From contig VCJN01000114.1 of the NCBI GenBank assembly GCA_006384855.1, positions 124,001-188,000 on the forward strand: DNA of 64,000 nucleotides, given 5' to 3'. Under the pieces are notes generated by a model. The model saw only the letters and a list, made by a program, of their open reading frames with translations, made no database searches and was not told where the DNA came from. The position numbers were made by a program, and so were the translations under genes. Positions 46,064 to 58,573 of this stretch are shown piece after piece. This DNA comes from Tetraselmis striata (lineage: Eukaryota; Chlorophyta; Chlorodendrophyceae; Chlorodendrales; Chlorodendraceae). How positions within the stretch are numbered: the first letter of the stretch is position 1; each line of letters starts with the position of its first letter.

Positions 46064-49000
46064 TCACTGATACGCAGATGGGCGCGAGTGGCGGCGGCCG
46101 TTCTCACGCAGGCTCTGCGTATGGCCGCCCCCTCCGCCATGCACCGGCTGCATGAAGTCCGACAGCATGGTGTCCACGTCCATCACCCAGGGGCGCGACA
46201 CGTGGCGCATGTTGAGGCCGCCCAGCGCCTCCGCGCCCTGCGGCAGCCCAGCGCCCGACGCGATGCTGGACCGCCCCCCTGGGCCGCCCGCCACCATGCT
46301 CATCCGCGTGCCGCCGCCGCCCGGCGCGACGCTCGCAACTCGGGCGTTGTGGCTGTAGTAGCCGCGCTCGGCGGCGCCGCGTGCATCTCGCTGGGCGCGG
46401 TACCCTGCTGCGGTCATCGCGAAGTCTTCCTGCTCCGCACGCTCCGCGATCCTGAGGGCATAGCATCCCAGGGAAGGCAGGGTGGACATGTTGGTCGATT
46501 GCTCGCCAGGGAGCATCTCATAGACATAGCAAACATTGTGTGTGAAGTCAAGTCCTGCACCATATGTTGCAAATGCCAATGGTGTATGCATGTTCACGTA
46601 TGTGCTACATCTATATGCTGCATGTATATAGATAGACATTCATGCACATATGTATGTGCACGTATATACACATAGAATGAAATAAGGTCCGCGGGGCCAA
46701 AACTTTTTCGAGCTGTATCCGTGTTGTATTCGGACTGGTTTCTTCCTTTGAATAGTTTTCCTCTTCGCCGGGGTCAAAAATGTTATTTATCCGCAGACCG
46801 CTTGTGTTTGTACGATAGGTATATACACATACATATATATATACACATAAATACATATGTATATATAAGTATATATCTATGCCTATGTAATGTATATGTA
46901 TATGTACATGCATAAATTTAGGTATATGTATATGCATATATATGTATATTGTATATATCTATGCCTATGTAATGTATATGTATATGCATATATATAGGTA
47001 CATGTATATGCATATATATGTATATTTACATGTAAATGTTTGCGTACATTTATGTATATAGATAGGTATATGTATATGTACACGTATATCTATATACACA
47101 TACATGTACTTATTTGTATGTGCATGTGTAAGTGTACACATATAAGTATACCAGAAGTGCCCATCACATCAAATGGCAAAGATGCTGCTGCCAAAGGAAA
47201 CCAACACTGCCGTAATGAACAAAATTCACACCGCCTGGGCGCAAGCGGACGCGATCAAGGTGCGGAGCGCCCAGGCCAGGCCCGCACCGATTGATGGTGT
47301 TGAGCTTGGACTGCGGCTCCACATCAACGCCGGGGAAGGCGCGGTTAAAGAGCAGCTTCATCACCTCCTCCTTGGCCATCAGGCTGTCCACCAGCATCCG
47401 CCTGTGTGGGGTTTGTCATTGGGCAGAATCGGGTCTGCTCTTAGCCATCCTTTGCAACGTCCGCCGGTGGAGACATTGGCGGAGGCATTAAGTAGGGGAG
47501 TAAGGTGGGGGTGGGGGGAAGGCACTCTGTATCACAGCATGAGTCAGCAGGAGGCTCACCGGCCGTCCTCATCCATGAGGTCGTCAGTGCTGATGCCATC
47601 AGGCAGCAACGTCGTGATGCGCCGGGCATCACTGCCAACCAAAAAGCGTTCCACAGCAGTCAGGAGCCGCCGGGCAAGCGTTTCATGCTGCGCGCCCGGC
47701 ACCGCTGGCAACTGGCATTAGGCGAGGGGCACCGGCGGGCGCTCACCTCTGCGGTGGCGACGTAGCGCTTTGGGGCTTTGCAGACACCGGGCGGCGCGCG
47801 GGCGCGGTTTGGGGACGTGTACGGCCTGCGGATGGCGGAGGATCTATCCGGGGGTAGCAGACGGAGGGTCAGAAACAGTGAATGTAACATCGAGCGACCC
47901 AATCATGTCTTCGCTCTAATCGGTCTGGCATTGTCCCGTGTGGGCGCCCAGGACCCCCCCCCCCCCCCCATATGGCAGCCCAGCACGTTGCCAGTGCACC
48001 GCCATGCGGCGGGCGGCGCGCACCCACAGCCGCCCGCTGCTGGCGCGTGTCATCGATCGCCTGCCGCAGTATGGCTTGCAAGTTCGTCCGCTGCTGCAGC
48101 TCTGCGGTGTGGGCGGCCCGTGCCTGCGCGCACATGTCCGTCAGCCACTCGCCGTTTCCATGTTAGGCCGAGGGCGCCAAGCGGGGGGGAGGGGGGGGAA
48201 GGGGGGGGGGAGCTCATCGCCAGAGGACGACCGCGGGTGGGGTCGTGACACGTGCAAGAGTGGGCGTCGGGGGTGCCCACCTTGCGCGTGCGGATGCGCT
48301 CTTGCATGAGCAGCTGCTTCAGGCCTTCGATGACCTCCTCCAGGCTTTTCGCGCGCGGCACCTCGTCGCTCAGAACAGCCACGGGGTCCATCTCTGCAGA
48401 GCACAAACATAGAATACGATTGAACATCGATCACTCTGTGTTTTCTTTTTTGTAACAGCTCTGGATGGTTTTTGACTTTCCTCTTCGCAGTCTTCAATAA
48501 TAAATTCGCTTTTGTATCTTACAAAAAAAACTCACCTATTGTTTCTTTCATTAAGATTTCGGTACAGATTATTATCAAAACAAAACAAAACAACTCTATC
48601 GATATTTGGTGTTGTTTTTGTGTCTTGGTTATAATAGTTCCTTTATGTCTTTTCCCTCCAGTCGTCGAAAAGATATTTGTTTTTTGTTGCACAATTATTT
48701 TCTTTCATGAGAGTTTTTGGTACAACATAGTACTAGAGTGAACTAAAACTCTCTATCTATATTTGGTGTTGCTCAATGTAGGAGACAGATCATTCATCCT
48801 TTTTTGTTACAGGAACACCCGTTTCATATACAAGAGTCATAATAATAATAAAGCCATATACAGCAAGACTACTATCTAAAGCATATACTTGCTACAGGAG
48901 TAGGAGCGGCTGCGTCGGTTGCATGCAAGGTGGGGAGACAAGGTGTGAGCGGGCGCTTGGGAATGAGACCGGACGCCAGGCGCTGCCGAGGCCGCGTACC

Positions 49001-52000
49001 CTTGGCTTGACGCGCGCTCCGGGGGACAGGGCTGGCGCTTCCCCTCACGGGCGATTTAACGGATGCGGAGGCAGGCGCTGTGGGCGAGGCCTCGCCGGCC
49101 TGCAGGCGCGGGGTGGCAGGGGAGCGAGGGAGGCGGGTCAGCCTCGGGAGGTTGGTGTGCGGGTCTGGATGTGAACGGGCCGTGTTATCGGCCGAGGGTG
49201 GGGAAGGGGCGAGAGGGGCTGCCGCACCGCCACGGCTGCTTTGAGGCGGTCGTTATCGGATTTGAGGAGGTGCAGCTTGCGCAGCAGGGACTCGCGGTCG
49301 TCGTCTTGGTACTCAAATTGCGACCTGGCGGGGGCGGCCAGGACAGCCGCAGGCCCATGTCACTTCCGAAACAATCCCCCACGGTTGATGGTGGGTCGAG
49401 TGCTCGGAAAGGTGTGGCATGTCCTGTGCCGAGGGGCGGAGCGCGGGGGGCGGGGGGGGGGGGGGGGGGGCAGAGGCAGCGCTCACCGCACGCGCTGAGC
49501 CACCTCCTTTGCCAAATTGGCTTCCACCTTGAGGTCGTGGTTCGCGGCCTGCTGCTCCTCCAGCGTCTTGCGCAGTGAAGCCTGGTGTTTGCGGGGCGAG
49601 AAAACCGTGTCCAGCGGGGCAAAGGGTAATGAGCAGGCTACATCGCCGTCGCCAATGCGTAGCCGCCTTCCGAATTATCTTTATCTACGGCTGTGAAGGG
49701 CCTGGGATCCTTCTGCGGGCGGTCAGTAAAGACTGCGCACGCGAGGCAGGTCACCTTGCCGAGCAACAGGGCCGAGGGGCCGTGTCACTTGCTATGTGCG
49801 CCAGTCGCGTGACACCGTCGACTCGTTTAGAGAAACGGCGCGCGTTGGTACGTACTGGTACCGGTGCGATGATGCTGACAGGCCTCCATGAAATTGTTGT
49901 GTGCAAAGTCGCCACTACTGTACGCTTTTATTTCATTATGAGGAAATGCCAAGCACTTTTCGCCGACAATAAAGCAAGCGAATGCATGGTTATGTGGACA
50001 GCAGCGTCGGCGCCGCCTGTAGACAAGGTTATTCTGCGCCAAAGCCGAAGCCGATTCGCGCCAGTACACGTGCATGGGGCGGAAAGGAGGGAGGCGCGCA
50101 CAATCTGCTCCACGAGGTAGCGCTTGTCCACCTCTGACTGCCGCTCCGCGCGCGCATCAATCTCCTGCAGGAGCCAGCAGGGCTACATGTTAGCCCCACC
50201 GCAATGCGACCGCATCCCCGCCAGCTCCCCTTTCCCGTCCAGGCCCTGTCCTCCGCATGTGGCGCACCTGATCCCGCAAGCGCTCTACGAAATCTCTGGT
50301 CTCCTCCGCTCCAGTGGGGCCGTCCTTGCTTGGGCTGGCTGCTGTGGCGGGCCGCGGAGTTGGGTCGGCTTCACGTGTGGCTTTGGCGTCCACCTGTGGG
50401 CAAGCAAGGCAGCATGGGTAATCTTTACCTGACTGTTTGTATATCAGACGTTTGTGCAGACAATCTCCTTCCGTCTACATGTGCTTGCTTATAAAAACCT
50501 GTACATCATTTCCGGTGTATAGATATATATTTACAGAATAGATGGAATTCATATAATGTATATATTTAGTTTTGAATTGAGTTCTTACTGCAGATGTATA
50601 ATTGCAGGCTCGAGTGTCATTCCTTCAGCGCGGTTTTCTTATCCGCTCCGTCATGCGCCGCAGCCGTGTGCATGAACACCAAGCCGCATACAGCACAACA
50701 GCTGCGACGAGGTTCCTCGCATGCGGAGCGCTACCTTGGGGATGAAATGCTCCAAGTTGCGCAGGATCTCTGTGTGCATGCCAATGATCTGCTCCCGCCG
50801 GGTCCCGTTGGCCTGCATCCCCGCTGCCTCCAGCTTGGCCTGCGTGGCGCCGTGCGGCAGTGGCGGCCGCCGGATCTCAGTCCCCACACGGAGAGTTTAC
50901 AACGCCGCTCTGGCAAGCAGAAGGCGAGAGTGTCGAGCCACAAGCGTGGCTGCGCACCCATCGCTCGGAGCTGCTCTGACTCAATATCTCCTGCTTGAGC
51001 GCGCTGATTTCGTCCTTGTAGCGACGCTCTCGCCGGATGTACGACTCTTGCCGCGACTGCGGGCACCGTGAGGCAGGGGCGGGGAGTCGGGGAGGACACA
51101 GATGGCGTGGACAGCATGTTAGTGTGACTGGCATGGAGGCTTGCGCTGGTGCTTGCTTATGACCTGACAGAATGGGGGCGAGAATCGCACTAGCTGAAGG
51201 GGACATGAATTCGGGGAGGAGGTAGGCGCTTCCTTCTCTGATGGAATAATCTCGGTGCGTAGTGCAGCTGATATGGCAGCAGGCGCCTATATGCATGCCG
51301 CATGCACGGTGAACATGGGCACCTGTGTTGGGTCACTGCCAGGCGATGCGGGCTCTGCGAGCACAGTGCTCAGGCCAGCAGCACGCACGTTCATTTCGTG
51401 CTCCATCTCCTGTACACGCGCCTCCGCCTGCTGCAGCTGCGCCCCCAGCTCCTCCACTTTTCCCGTGAGCTGCAGGCGCAAGTTCCCTGCGCCCGCGCAG
51501 TCCGCCCATTAGATGCCGCATACCTGAGGCATACCTCGGAGAGCCGCCAGGCTATGGTGCCACACCTGTCATTCCCTGTGCCGCCGCCGAGCTGTCTCCC
51601 CCTTTCCGGCGGCGTTGGTGCCGCGGGGAAGAGTCCCTGGATCCCCCACCACCGTCCTCACCTGCATACACGCCCAGAATCAAACACCGTTGGCGGCTAC
51701 CGGCCTACACTTCCGGCTGATTCCCAGGAGGGGCAGATATGCCGGCAACGCCAAGTGCCCCTGCGAGATGCCGTTTGGGACTGACATGGGCGTCCTTGAT
51801 GGGGGGGGGGGGGCAATGCGCACCGGCAGAGGGCACTGTCACGCGGGCACTGTCGTCCCGGGCACTGTGCATTGAGCGCTGTGTGGACATGCCGGAGCCG
51901 TGGCGGTGGATGCTACCAGCCCTCTGAATGCTGCCAGAGCGGGAGGCCTCCATCGCTGCTCAGAGTCAAAACACCCGGGAGGGGGGGGGGGGGGGGGGGG

Positions 52001-52680
52001 GGTCAGCTGCAGGATCAGCGGCTGGTGGGGGCGGTTCATGCGGGGAGCAGGCAGAGGTTCTGCGGATAGCAACGGGGCAGCCGCACCTGCCCGGTCGCTG
52101 CTTGATGGACGCGGGCTGCTGCTGCCGCAATAGTCACGTGACATGGACCTGAGGGGGGATGAAGACGTCCGTTCTGGCCGTTTTGGGGGCAGAGTGAGTG
52201 CGTGAGGGCAGGGTGGTCCGCAAAGCACTGACTGTCACGGCAACACCGCGAAAGCCCAGGGAGTTAGGGCACGGTGTCACCACCTGCCATTGCCCATAAG
52301 AGTACGAGTACATGCAACCGTAGGTGCGCAAGACGGGCGCTTAGGAATACGCAAGCTGGTCCAGGCTGGTTGACATCCCCATTTTTGATGCAAAGTGACG
52401 CCTACTTTGGCTATTTGCTATAGATACCGTCATTCTTTACCCGTGTTCGTTTAATGTTGATGGAGTCAAGTCCTCGCTGCTTACTTTGATATAGTTAGTC
52501 CTAGTATTTAACCGCGTTGTTATGATTTTGACGGAGTTGAGGCCTCTTTGCATGCTTAGACACTAGCAGCACTGGTGTAGCCAAGCCCTCACCGCCGCCC
52601 CTGGCCCCGCTGGAGGAGGCGCCCCACGCGCTCCGGATGCGCTGCCTCTCCCGCGTTACCTCCGACTGCACCTCCTTCGT
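46064..52680 (-). CDS. Coiled-coil protein of unknown function, about 17 exons
   Basis: Minus-strand exons: 52680 to about 52573, 52148-52087, 51955-51824, 51486-51389, 51056-50958, 50875-50735, 50393-50268, 50164-50102, 49581-49487, 49324-49228, 49099-49000, 48393-48281, 48123-47987, 47825-47747, 47687-47560, 47401-47288, 46451-46064. Phases close throughout, except that the first donor and the one at 47987 are guesses. About 690 residues. A Ser/Arg-rich N-terminus leads into coiled coils (KVEELGAQLQQAEARVQEME, RRYKDEISALKQEIL, EQIASLRKTLEEQQAANHDL, DDRESLLRKLHLLKSDNDRL). A Ser/Pro linker and a conserved-looking C-terminal part (ARRLLTAVERFLVGSDARR, LMAKEEVMKLLFNRAFPG) follow. It may be cytoskeletal or ciliary, which is a guess from composition only. 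The start codon was not found; further 5' exons above 52680 are likely. Confidence 0.75.
46800..47130. repeat. AT microsatellite with embedded tandem units, intron of the coiled-coil gene
   Basis: The stretch is built from TATG and TATA words. TATATCTATGCCTATG followed by TAATGTATATG occurs twice, at about 46870 and 46956. It lies in the last intron of the coiled-coil gene. Confidence 0.85.
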
Positions 52681-52701
52681 CTGCCATCGCAATAACAAAG
52701 C

Positions 52702-54264
52702 CGTCACGTGCAGGCGTCAGGGTCATCACGGCGCCACTCCAGGCATCCTTTGCCCCGAACACGCAACACCCGTCGGCATGTCGCGCGATACCTTCGCTTC
52801 CATGCGTGCAACTGGTGCGTACGCCTGTGCCGCCATGCCGTCTCGCCCGCCGCTGCCTCGGCGCTGTGCCTGTCAGGCCGGCGGTCTTTATGGGGGGAAG
52901 TGGGGGGGGGGGGGGGGGGGGGGGGGGCTCGGGACCGGCGGTCCGCTCTACTCGACCACCTTGGCTTGAAAACGAATGCTGCGGAAGGCGGACGCAGCGG
53001 ACGATGGCTGATGGCGAACTATCTACTATAGTACATCTGGCTGTGTTACCCGCGAATATACCAGTATGGGGATACTCAGAAGCACAGGCGCACAGAGCTG
53101 CTCGTCACCCAGCCGCCGACGCGAGTCTCCGACTAACGAGGCCTCCGCCCCTCTTTGCACGACATAGCCCTGTGTGCGGGGAGGGCCGACCGCAGCAGGT
53201 GGAGCGATGCGTCAGGCCGGCAGTTCCAGGTGTTGCTGGCATGCCGTGCCGCGCCTACAGGTACCGGTAGCTGCGGCTGCTGTGCTACAGGTACAGCCGG
53301 CCCGCACGCGCCCCACCGAAATGTATTCGTCGCTAAGCCTGGTATTAATACAGTAATCCCTTTATTAAAAATTCATCACAGCAGCAGTACCGGTACGGGT
53401 ATCCCCATACCAGTACCGCGCACGCGTCGCGTAGCGCCACGACTGTACCCAGTACCTCTACCTGCAGATTTTATTTACTCGCCATAGGCCAGTTGCTATT
53501 AATATTCATTTCGTCGCAATTTATTGTCTCGCAAAACAACGGTACGAGAAGCGCTACCATGCCGGCCAGGTGTCCGGCCGGCACGGAGCCACCAAAACGA
53601 GAAGGGGACGAATACGGTGAGGGGAGGGTATGGACGTACCAATAAAAATGAATGACGTGTAATATCCCGCGGTACTGCACCAAATCACCGCTGGATCACC
53701 CGCGTAAATAAATATACTCGGATTAAGCACAGCAGCGCGCGGTGAATAAGTTGTCGCTACCCAGACCTCCCTCTGCTCGTAGGTTGGCACGGGTACTCGT
53801 CTTACGCGGGTATATGTGTTATTACTGGTGGGCGATACTGTCGCTGTATTTGCATATGTATATTGTGGGTTTACATACACAAGGGCGAGCGACTATATAC
53901 CTGGTGTTGTCCAAGAGATACTGCTCTGACGATGCTATACTACCGCTGCTACTGGGCCAGCATCTGATGGAACCGTGATTGTTTTAAAACACCAGCGGTA
54001 GCATGATGAGTCGCAGCTCAGCGGAATCCTTTTTCAGTTGGGAGCCCCCCAACAGCTCATGCATGTGCAACCATCCGGCCCATTGTCATCAATCGATCTT
54101 GTCTCAGGTACCAGTTGCGCCTTGTCCGGAATCTTGGATGCCAACGCAAATGCTCTAAAATGATACGATGGGCAGCCACCTGGCAGGTTTGAAACACGAA
54201 AAGATAGATCGAAGGCGCCTCCCTCCTAACCCCACCGCCGCCTGAACCGTTAACCCTATGCATG
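52702..54264. other. Intergenic stretch, may hold 5' exons of the coiled-coil gene
   Basis: A 26-base G-run lies at 52902-52927 and several GTACCGGTAC-type motifs lie at 53260-53420. No exon could be supported. TTACA near 53868 is a candidate poly(A) signal of the minus-strand pseudouridine synthase gene. Confidence 0.4.
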
Positions 54265-55775
54265 CTAAAAAGGACACACACATTCCCACCGCAGCTGCTC
54301 CCCTGTCACTGGATGCTCCAGCGCCAGGCTGTGAGCATGAAGGCACAGCCGTGAGCACTCGGCCGCAACGTCTGGAGGCGCATGCAGAGTGTCTCCCAGA
54401 ATCGGATGCCTGCGGTGTCCACATATAAGTACCATTCAGCGCCTTGCTTTCACATCTCCAAGTGAAGCAGCACAGCCGTCGTCCTGTTCGTGGAGACCAA
54501 ACAGCGGGATGGACGACGCACCCCAGGGCCTTCATGTGCAGGCGCAGCTGATGTGTGCGGCCCGTTAGCGGAACCAGCTCAACCAGCGTGCGCCGCACCG
54601 GAGTGTCCATCCGTGCAAGCACGCGATAAAGCGTGGAACTGGGCCGGCCGTTATCGGGGTCGATAATCATGCGGGGGGCGGGCGCATCCGGTGCCGGATT
54701 CTTCCCAATGGGCAAATCGACTCGCCCCTCATCGTCCTGCGCCGCACCAGAAGGATCCGGAGTCATCCATAGTGCGGTTTCTGCGCCGTCCGCGTCAGAG
54801 ATAGGGATGTGAGGGTGCAGCTTGCCTGCAGCCAGCCGGACACCAGAGCGCGGTATGTTTTGCCAACCCTTCTGTCCTGGAACGCCATGGAAAGGGAACG
54901 GTGCGTCTTGTCTGTCAGTGCCAGCACCATGCATCCGCTTGTGTCGCGGTCCTGCACATTACCAGCAGGCGGCAGTCCATGCTCAGACACATGGCCAATC
55001 TAATCCCCCCCCACCCTCCCCATCGCCCCCCCGCCCTCCCCATCGCCCACCATCCCACCTTAGTCGAAAATTAAAAAACATTCTCGGGAAAGGGGAAGAG
55101 GGAGTGGGGGGGGGGGGGGGGGGGGGGGGCACCAGTCGGTGCACGATTCTAGCGCGGGCAAAGTCGGACCGCTGGGTGACCCCAGAAATAAGGCATTCCG
55201 GATTCGCCTTGCCAGGCACAGACAGCAGGTCAGGCCCCTTGTCCACAACAAGCATGAACCTGTCGCTCCACAGTGGCTGCCACAGATCTGATGCGCTATG
55301 CGCCGATGCATCGCTGCTTTTGGCGCCTGGGGCGTGCCTGTCCCCGGCGGATCCGAGCATGAGCAGTCGGCCCTGCATACAGCCAGAAATGTTGTAGCAC
55401 TCAGGGAGATTATGGCTACGGCAGGCATGCTGCGCTGCAGACTGCTGCTACGAATACCCGTCATGGGTGCTGGGCTGCCAAGCCATGGGCGGAAATGTAT
55501 GGGGGGGTCATCCACTTTAGGCATACACAGCAACAAGGAGACTTTTATAACTGCATAGCCCTGTCCGCACGATGAACAATTCGCCTGGGATTACTCACGA
55601 ATAACATACTGATGGCCTGTCCACATACGCATGGACATTCGTGCCAGAAACAGGTACCCCGTCTCTTAATATATGTATATTGGGAGAGGGTAGGGGGTAG
55701 GGGGTTTCGGCCAACCTGATAGTGGTAATAGCCTTCAGCCAGCAGCCCTTCGTATCGCGCACTACCCGGCTGCAT
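54265..55775 (-). CDS. RluA-type RNA pseudouridine synthase with one frameshift
   Basis: Minus-strand exons 55775-55716 (probable), 55372-55133, 54951-54522 and 54409-54265. FMLVVDKGPDLLSVPG is the family's entry block. IVHRL at the end of exon 2 joins DRDTSGCMVLAL, giving the HRLDRDTSG catalytic motif with its Asp. VGKTYRALVSG, VPLTGRTHQLRLHMKALG, HPILGDTLHAP and RLCLHAHSLALEHPVTGEQL complete the domain. The enzyme would isomerise uridine in rRNA, tRNA or organellar RNA. Exon 3 is one base out of phase: the frame changes near 54830, between VSGWLQA and KLHPHIPISDADG. This is a real frameshift, a missed tiny intron or a sequencing error. A 24-base C-run in sense starts right after the exon-2 donor. 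The start Met at 55775 is uncertain because the frame is open further up. Confidence 0.82.
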
Positions 55776-56284
55776 TGCTGCGTGCGGCCCTGGATTCGCC
55801 AGTGGGTCCTGCACAGTCCTCCGCTCTGGCCAGTGTCGTGGCGGGGCGGGTTGTTTCTTTATCGCGCACGTGTGGCATCGTTTCGAACCACGCCGCCGGC
55901 GGGGCAGTCCGGGGCTCGACGAGGCGAGGGAGCGGGCGTCGCCGCTCCAGACAGTCGCGGCCCTGCTGCCCATTGTGTATTGCTGGTGTCACAGCACCTT
56001 ACCGGTATCGCTGATGCACTGCCGATAAGGAGTGAACAACACTGCTGCCCTCTCAGTCGCGCAACGATGGCGTCTATAGCGACGATCAGCGACTAAATCA
56101 AGAGCCGCTGGTAATCAGTCGCTAGTCATCATCATGTCTTTTTGGTTACAGGGAGAGCGTCCAGAGAATGCACGCAAAGTACTGGGGAAGGAAAAGGCCT
56201 ACATTGTGACTTGGCCTACAAGGCCAAGTCATCATCATCAGTGGCGACTATGGAGTCACGGCCCGCCGTCCCGGCTACCCCGGG

Positions 56285-56345
56285 CCCTGCGTACCAGGAA
56301 CAGGGTTTCACTGCCAGTCCTGTCCCGGGGGCGGGGAAAAAACCA
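56285..56345 (-). repeat. CCCGGGACAGGACTGG-family fragment, inverted
   Basis: The plus strand reads CAGGGTTTCACTGCCAGTCC, TGTCCCGGGGGCGGGG and AAAAAACC. It lies about 125 bases outside the left end of the element at 56470. The stretch 55776-56284 holds no other recognisable feature. Confidence 0.7.
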
Positions 56346-56469
56346 GGTACAGGTAGTGGTACCGGCGGTGCCGCGAAGTACCGGGACGTCCGAGCGCGAC
56401 CGGACGCGAAACCCGGGCGCGACGGCCGCCGGCGCGGCCGCCCGGCGGAGGCGCCGTGTACAGGCTGTA

Positions 56470-56731
56470 ATGTTTAGAGCTGCTGTGTCTTGGGGTTTCC
56501 TTTTGCCCTCCCTGCACCTAGGGTATGCGGGGGTCGACACCAATGATGGTGCTTCAGCACCGGTGCTCTGGCACTAGTGCTTTAGCACTTGCTGAAGCCG
56601 ATGTACGGCACTTTGCGTGCCGCCCACGGCGAGAACAGCGGTCACCCCTGTAGTACCCATAAAGTCTTGTGAAACCATCATCGTCCGCTAGCGGACTGGA
56701 CCACTCTCTTAGTTTTGTGCCGGCCTCTTGC
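56470..56731 (+). repeat. Terminal repeat A1 of the 56470-60025 element, rich in internal inverted repeats
   Basis: It contains tandem, self-complementary units of the type GTGCTTTAGCACCGGTGC, so several small hairpins can form. The A2 copy at 59733-59987 keeps them. Confidence 0.8.
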
Positions 56732-57168
56732 ATGCACACCACTAACTAGCGGTTTCGGCCCGTGCAGAGTGCTCATGCCCTCCGAAAACGGTACTATAAA
56801 CCTTCCACCCTCCGCTCGCGCTGCTACCACATGATATGACCAACTCAAGCCGTTTTCTTTCTTCTCGTCCACACGGCTCTTTCCCTGATGACCCCTTTGC
56901 GATGTCTGGCAGCAGCGGCTCACCTACCGCCCCGCCCCAAGATGGTCGACACCGGCAAGGCGGCGGCTGTCGGGGGTGTCGGAACGCACGACAGCTACTT
57001 GGCAAGACCCCATCGAGGCGGCGCGTTGTAAGGCGGGAGATATAAGATTGCTCAAGCAACCCGTCCAGGAGCAACTCTCCAGGTTCTTCACCACTCAAGA
57101 GACTAATATGCCGCCGGCAGCCGCCGGTCAAGAGGACGCCATTCCGGGCGGGAACGAGTCTCGCGCCG

Positions 57169-57925
57169 GTGGTCAAAACAAAAACGTCCGTGCGCCCTTC
57201 GCCTCTTCGAGCGCACCACACTACCTTAATTGGAAAACCGCCCCTCGCTACGGCCCTCCCCGGTTTCGAGAATGGGATGCCTCCCGACAGTTTGCGACGC
57301 CCCGGGCTCTTCCCCATCGCCCTCGACCGTGTGCTCGACGAGTACCTGCTTGGTAACACTCGCCTCCAGCCGGCAGCAGATGAATACTACCACGCCGCAT
57401 GCTACGGGGCTTTCATCGCCGGCTCGACCGTCGAGCTGCGTAAGCTGTTGGCAGCGGCATGCGTCCCCAAGCAAGGGGATAACTCCGGCCTTATTCGGGC
57501 AGCGGCTCGAGGCCATCATCCACAGCATGGAGGACATCGACGACGGTCATCGGTTCCGTTTGGGGTATGTACCTCCGCAAGCACTGGGACACACATATGC
57601 ACTACCATGGCCACATTTTCGCGGTCGACGTCGTACGGGAGCGTTACCTCTGCGGCTCTGCCCCGGTGCCGAGAACATGGGGTCGCTCGTGTTCTCCGAG
57701 CTATTGGAGCTCTACAAGGACCGCGTCTACGACGCCAACATCGCGAGCGCCGCGAAAACCACCGCCCGCCAGCGCTTCGGCGGCGCCCTCATCCGTCGCA
57801 ACGACCGCGACCGGGACGGCGGCGGCGGCGGCAGCCGCGAAAACTTCAAGACTACCCGCCCGGGGCGCGTGGCGGTGGCGCCACGAGCCACCTTTGCAAA
57901 GGACGCCACCAAGGACTCCAAGTAA
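57169..57925 (+). pseudogene. Gag-like region of the 56470-60025 element, frameshifted
   Basis: Three frames are needed. PGLFPIALDRVLDEYL and AADEYYHAACYGAFIAG come first (from about 57290), then FGQRLEAIIHSMEDIDDGH, then a frame with MYLRKHWDTHMHYHG, and finally LVFSELLELYKDRVYDANIA with a Gly-rich, basic end stopping at 57925. The DEYxHAxCYGxFxA block and the R-Y-x10-Ala-rich block parallel the gag-like ORF at 36158-37175. It is not translatable as one protein. Confidence 0.6.
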
Positions 57926-58573
57926 GGACGACCAAGGGCAAGGCGAAAGTCGAGGCCCCTTCGGTCGACGCGGCTGAATGATGGGGTGCTCCGCCGTGCC
58001 GACCCCATGCAGTTGCGTTTCGAGAACACGCCTCCGGGCCCGCCTTCCAAGTAACGATGCACGAATTGGAGTCGTCGGCATGAGCGGGACTCTCTCACCA
58101 CTGACCCTCGTACGCGAGCCGCCATCCTCCCCTTACCCTCGCCGGGGTCGGCCCCTCTGGCGCTACCTAGTCCTTCAACATCCACATCACGAGTCTACAC
58201 CGACTCCCCCGCCCTTTCTGGCGCAGCCTCCCCGACCTGCCGCGCAAACCCTCTTTGCCCGCCGTTAGCGCAGCGGCCTCTCACGGGCAGCTAGACGAGC
58301 CCGGTACTCACGCGACGCTCGATACGAGGTCAGCGGCTACAATACCCTGCCGTCATGGCATCAGCTTTTTGCCGCCCATGGTCATGTCGACACCACCCGG
58401 CGAGCGCCGCCCTCAAATCCGGCCGCAGCGTCCGGCGCATTCTAGCGTGTCCGCCGCGCCACGAAGACACCTACCTACTTCATCGTCGACGCCGAAGCAA
58501 AGGCTCCATGGAGCGAGCTCATGCGAGGTAGCATCGAGACGCTCTATACGGCACTGACGTCTGAGGCGCTAAA

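Noticed and set aside
46800..47130. Short Tyr/Ile-rich ORFs
   Set aside because: Translation of an AT microsatellite in an intron.
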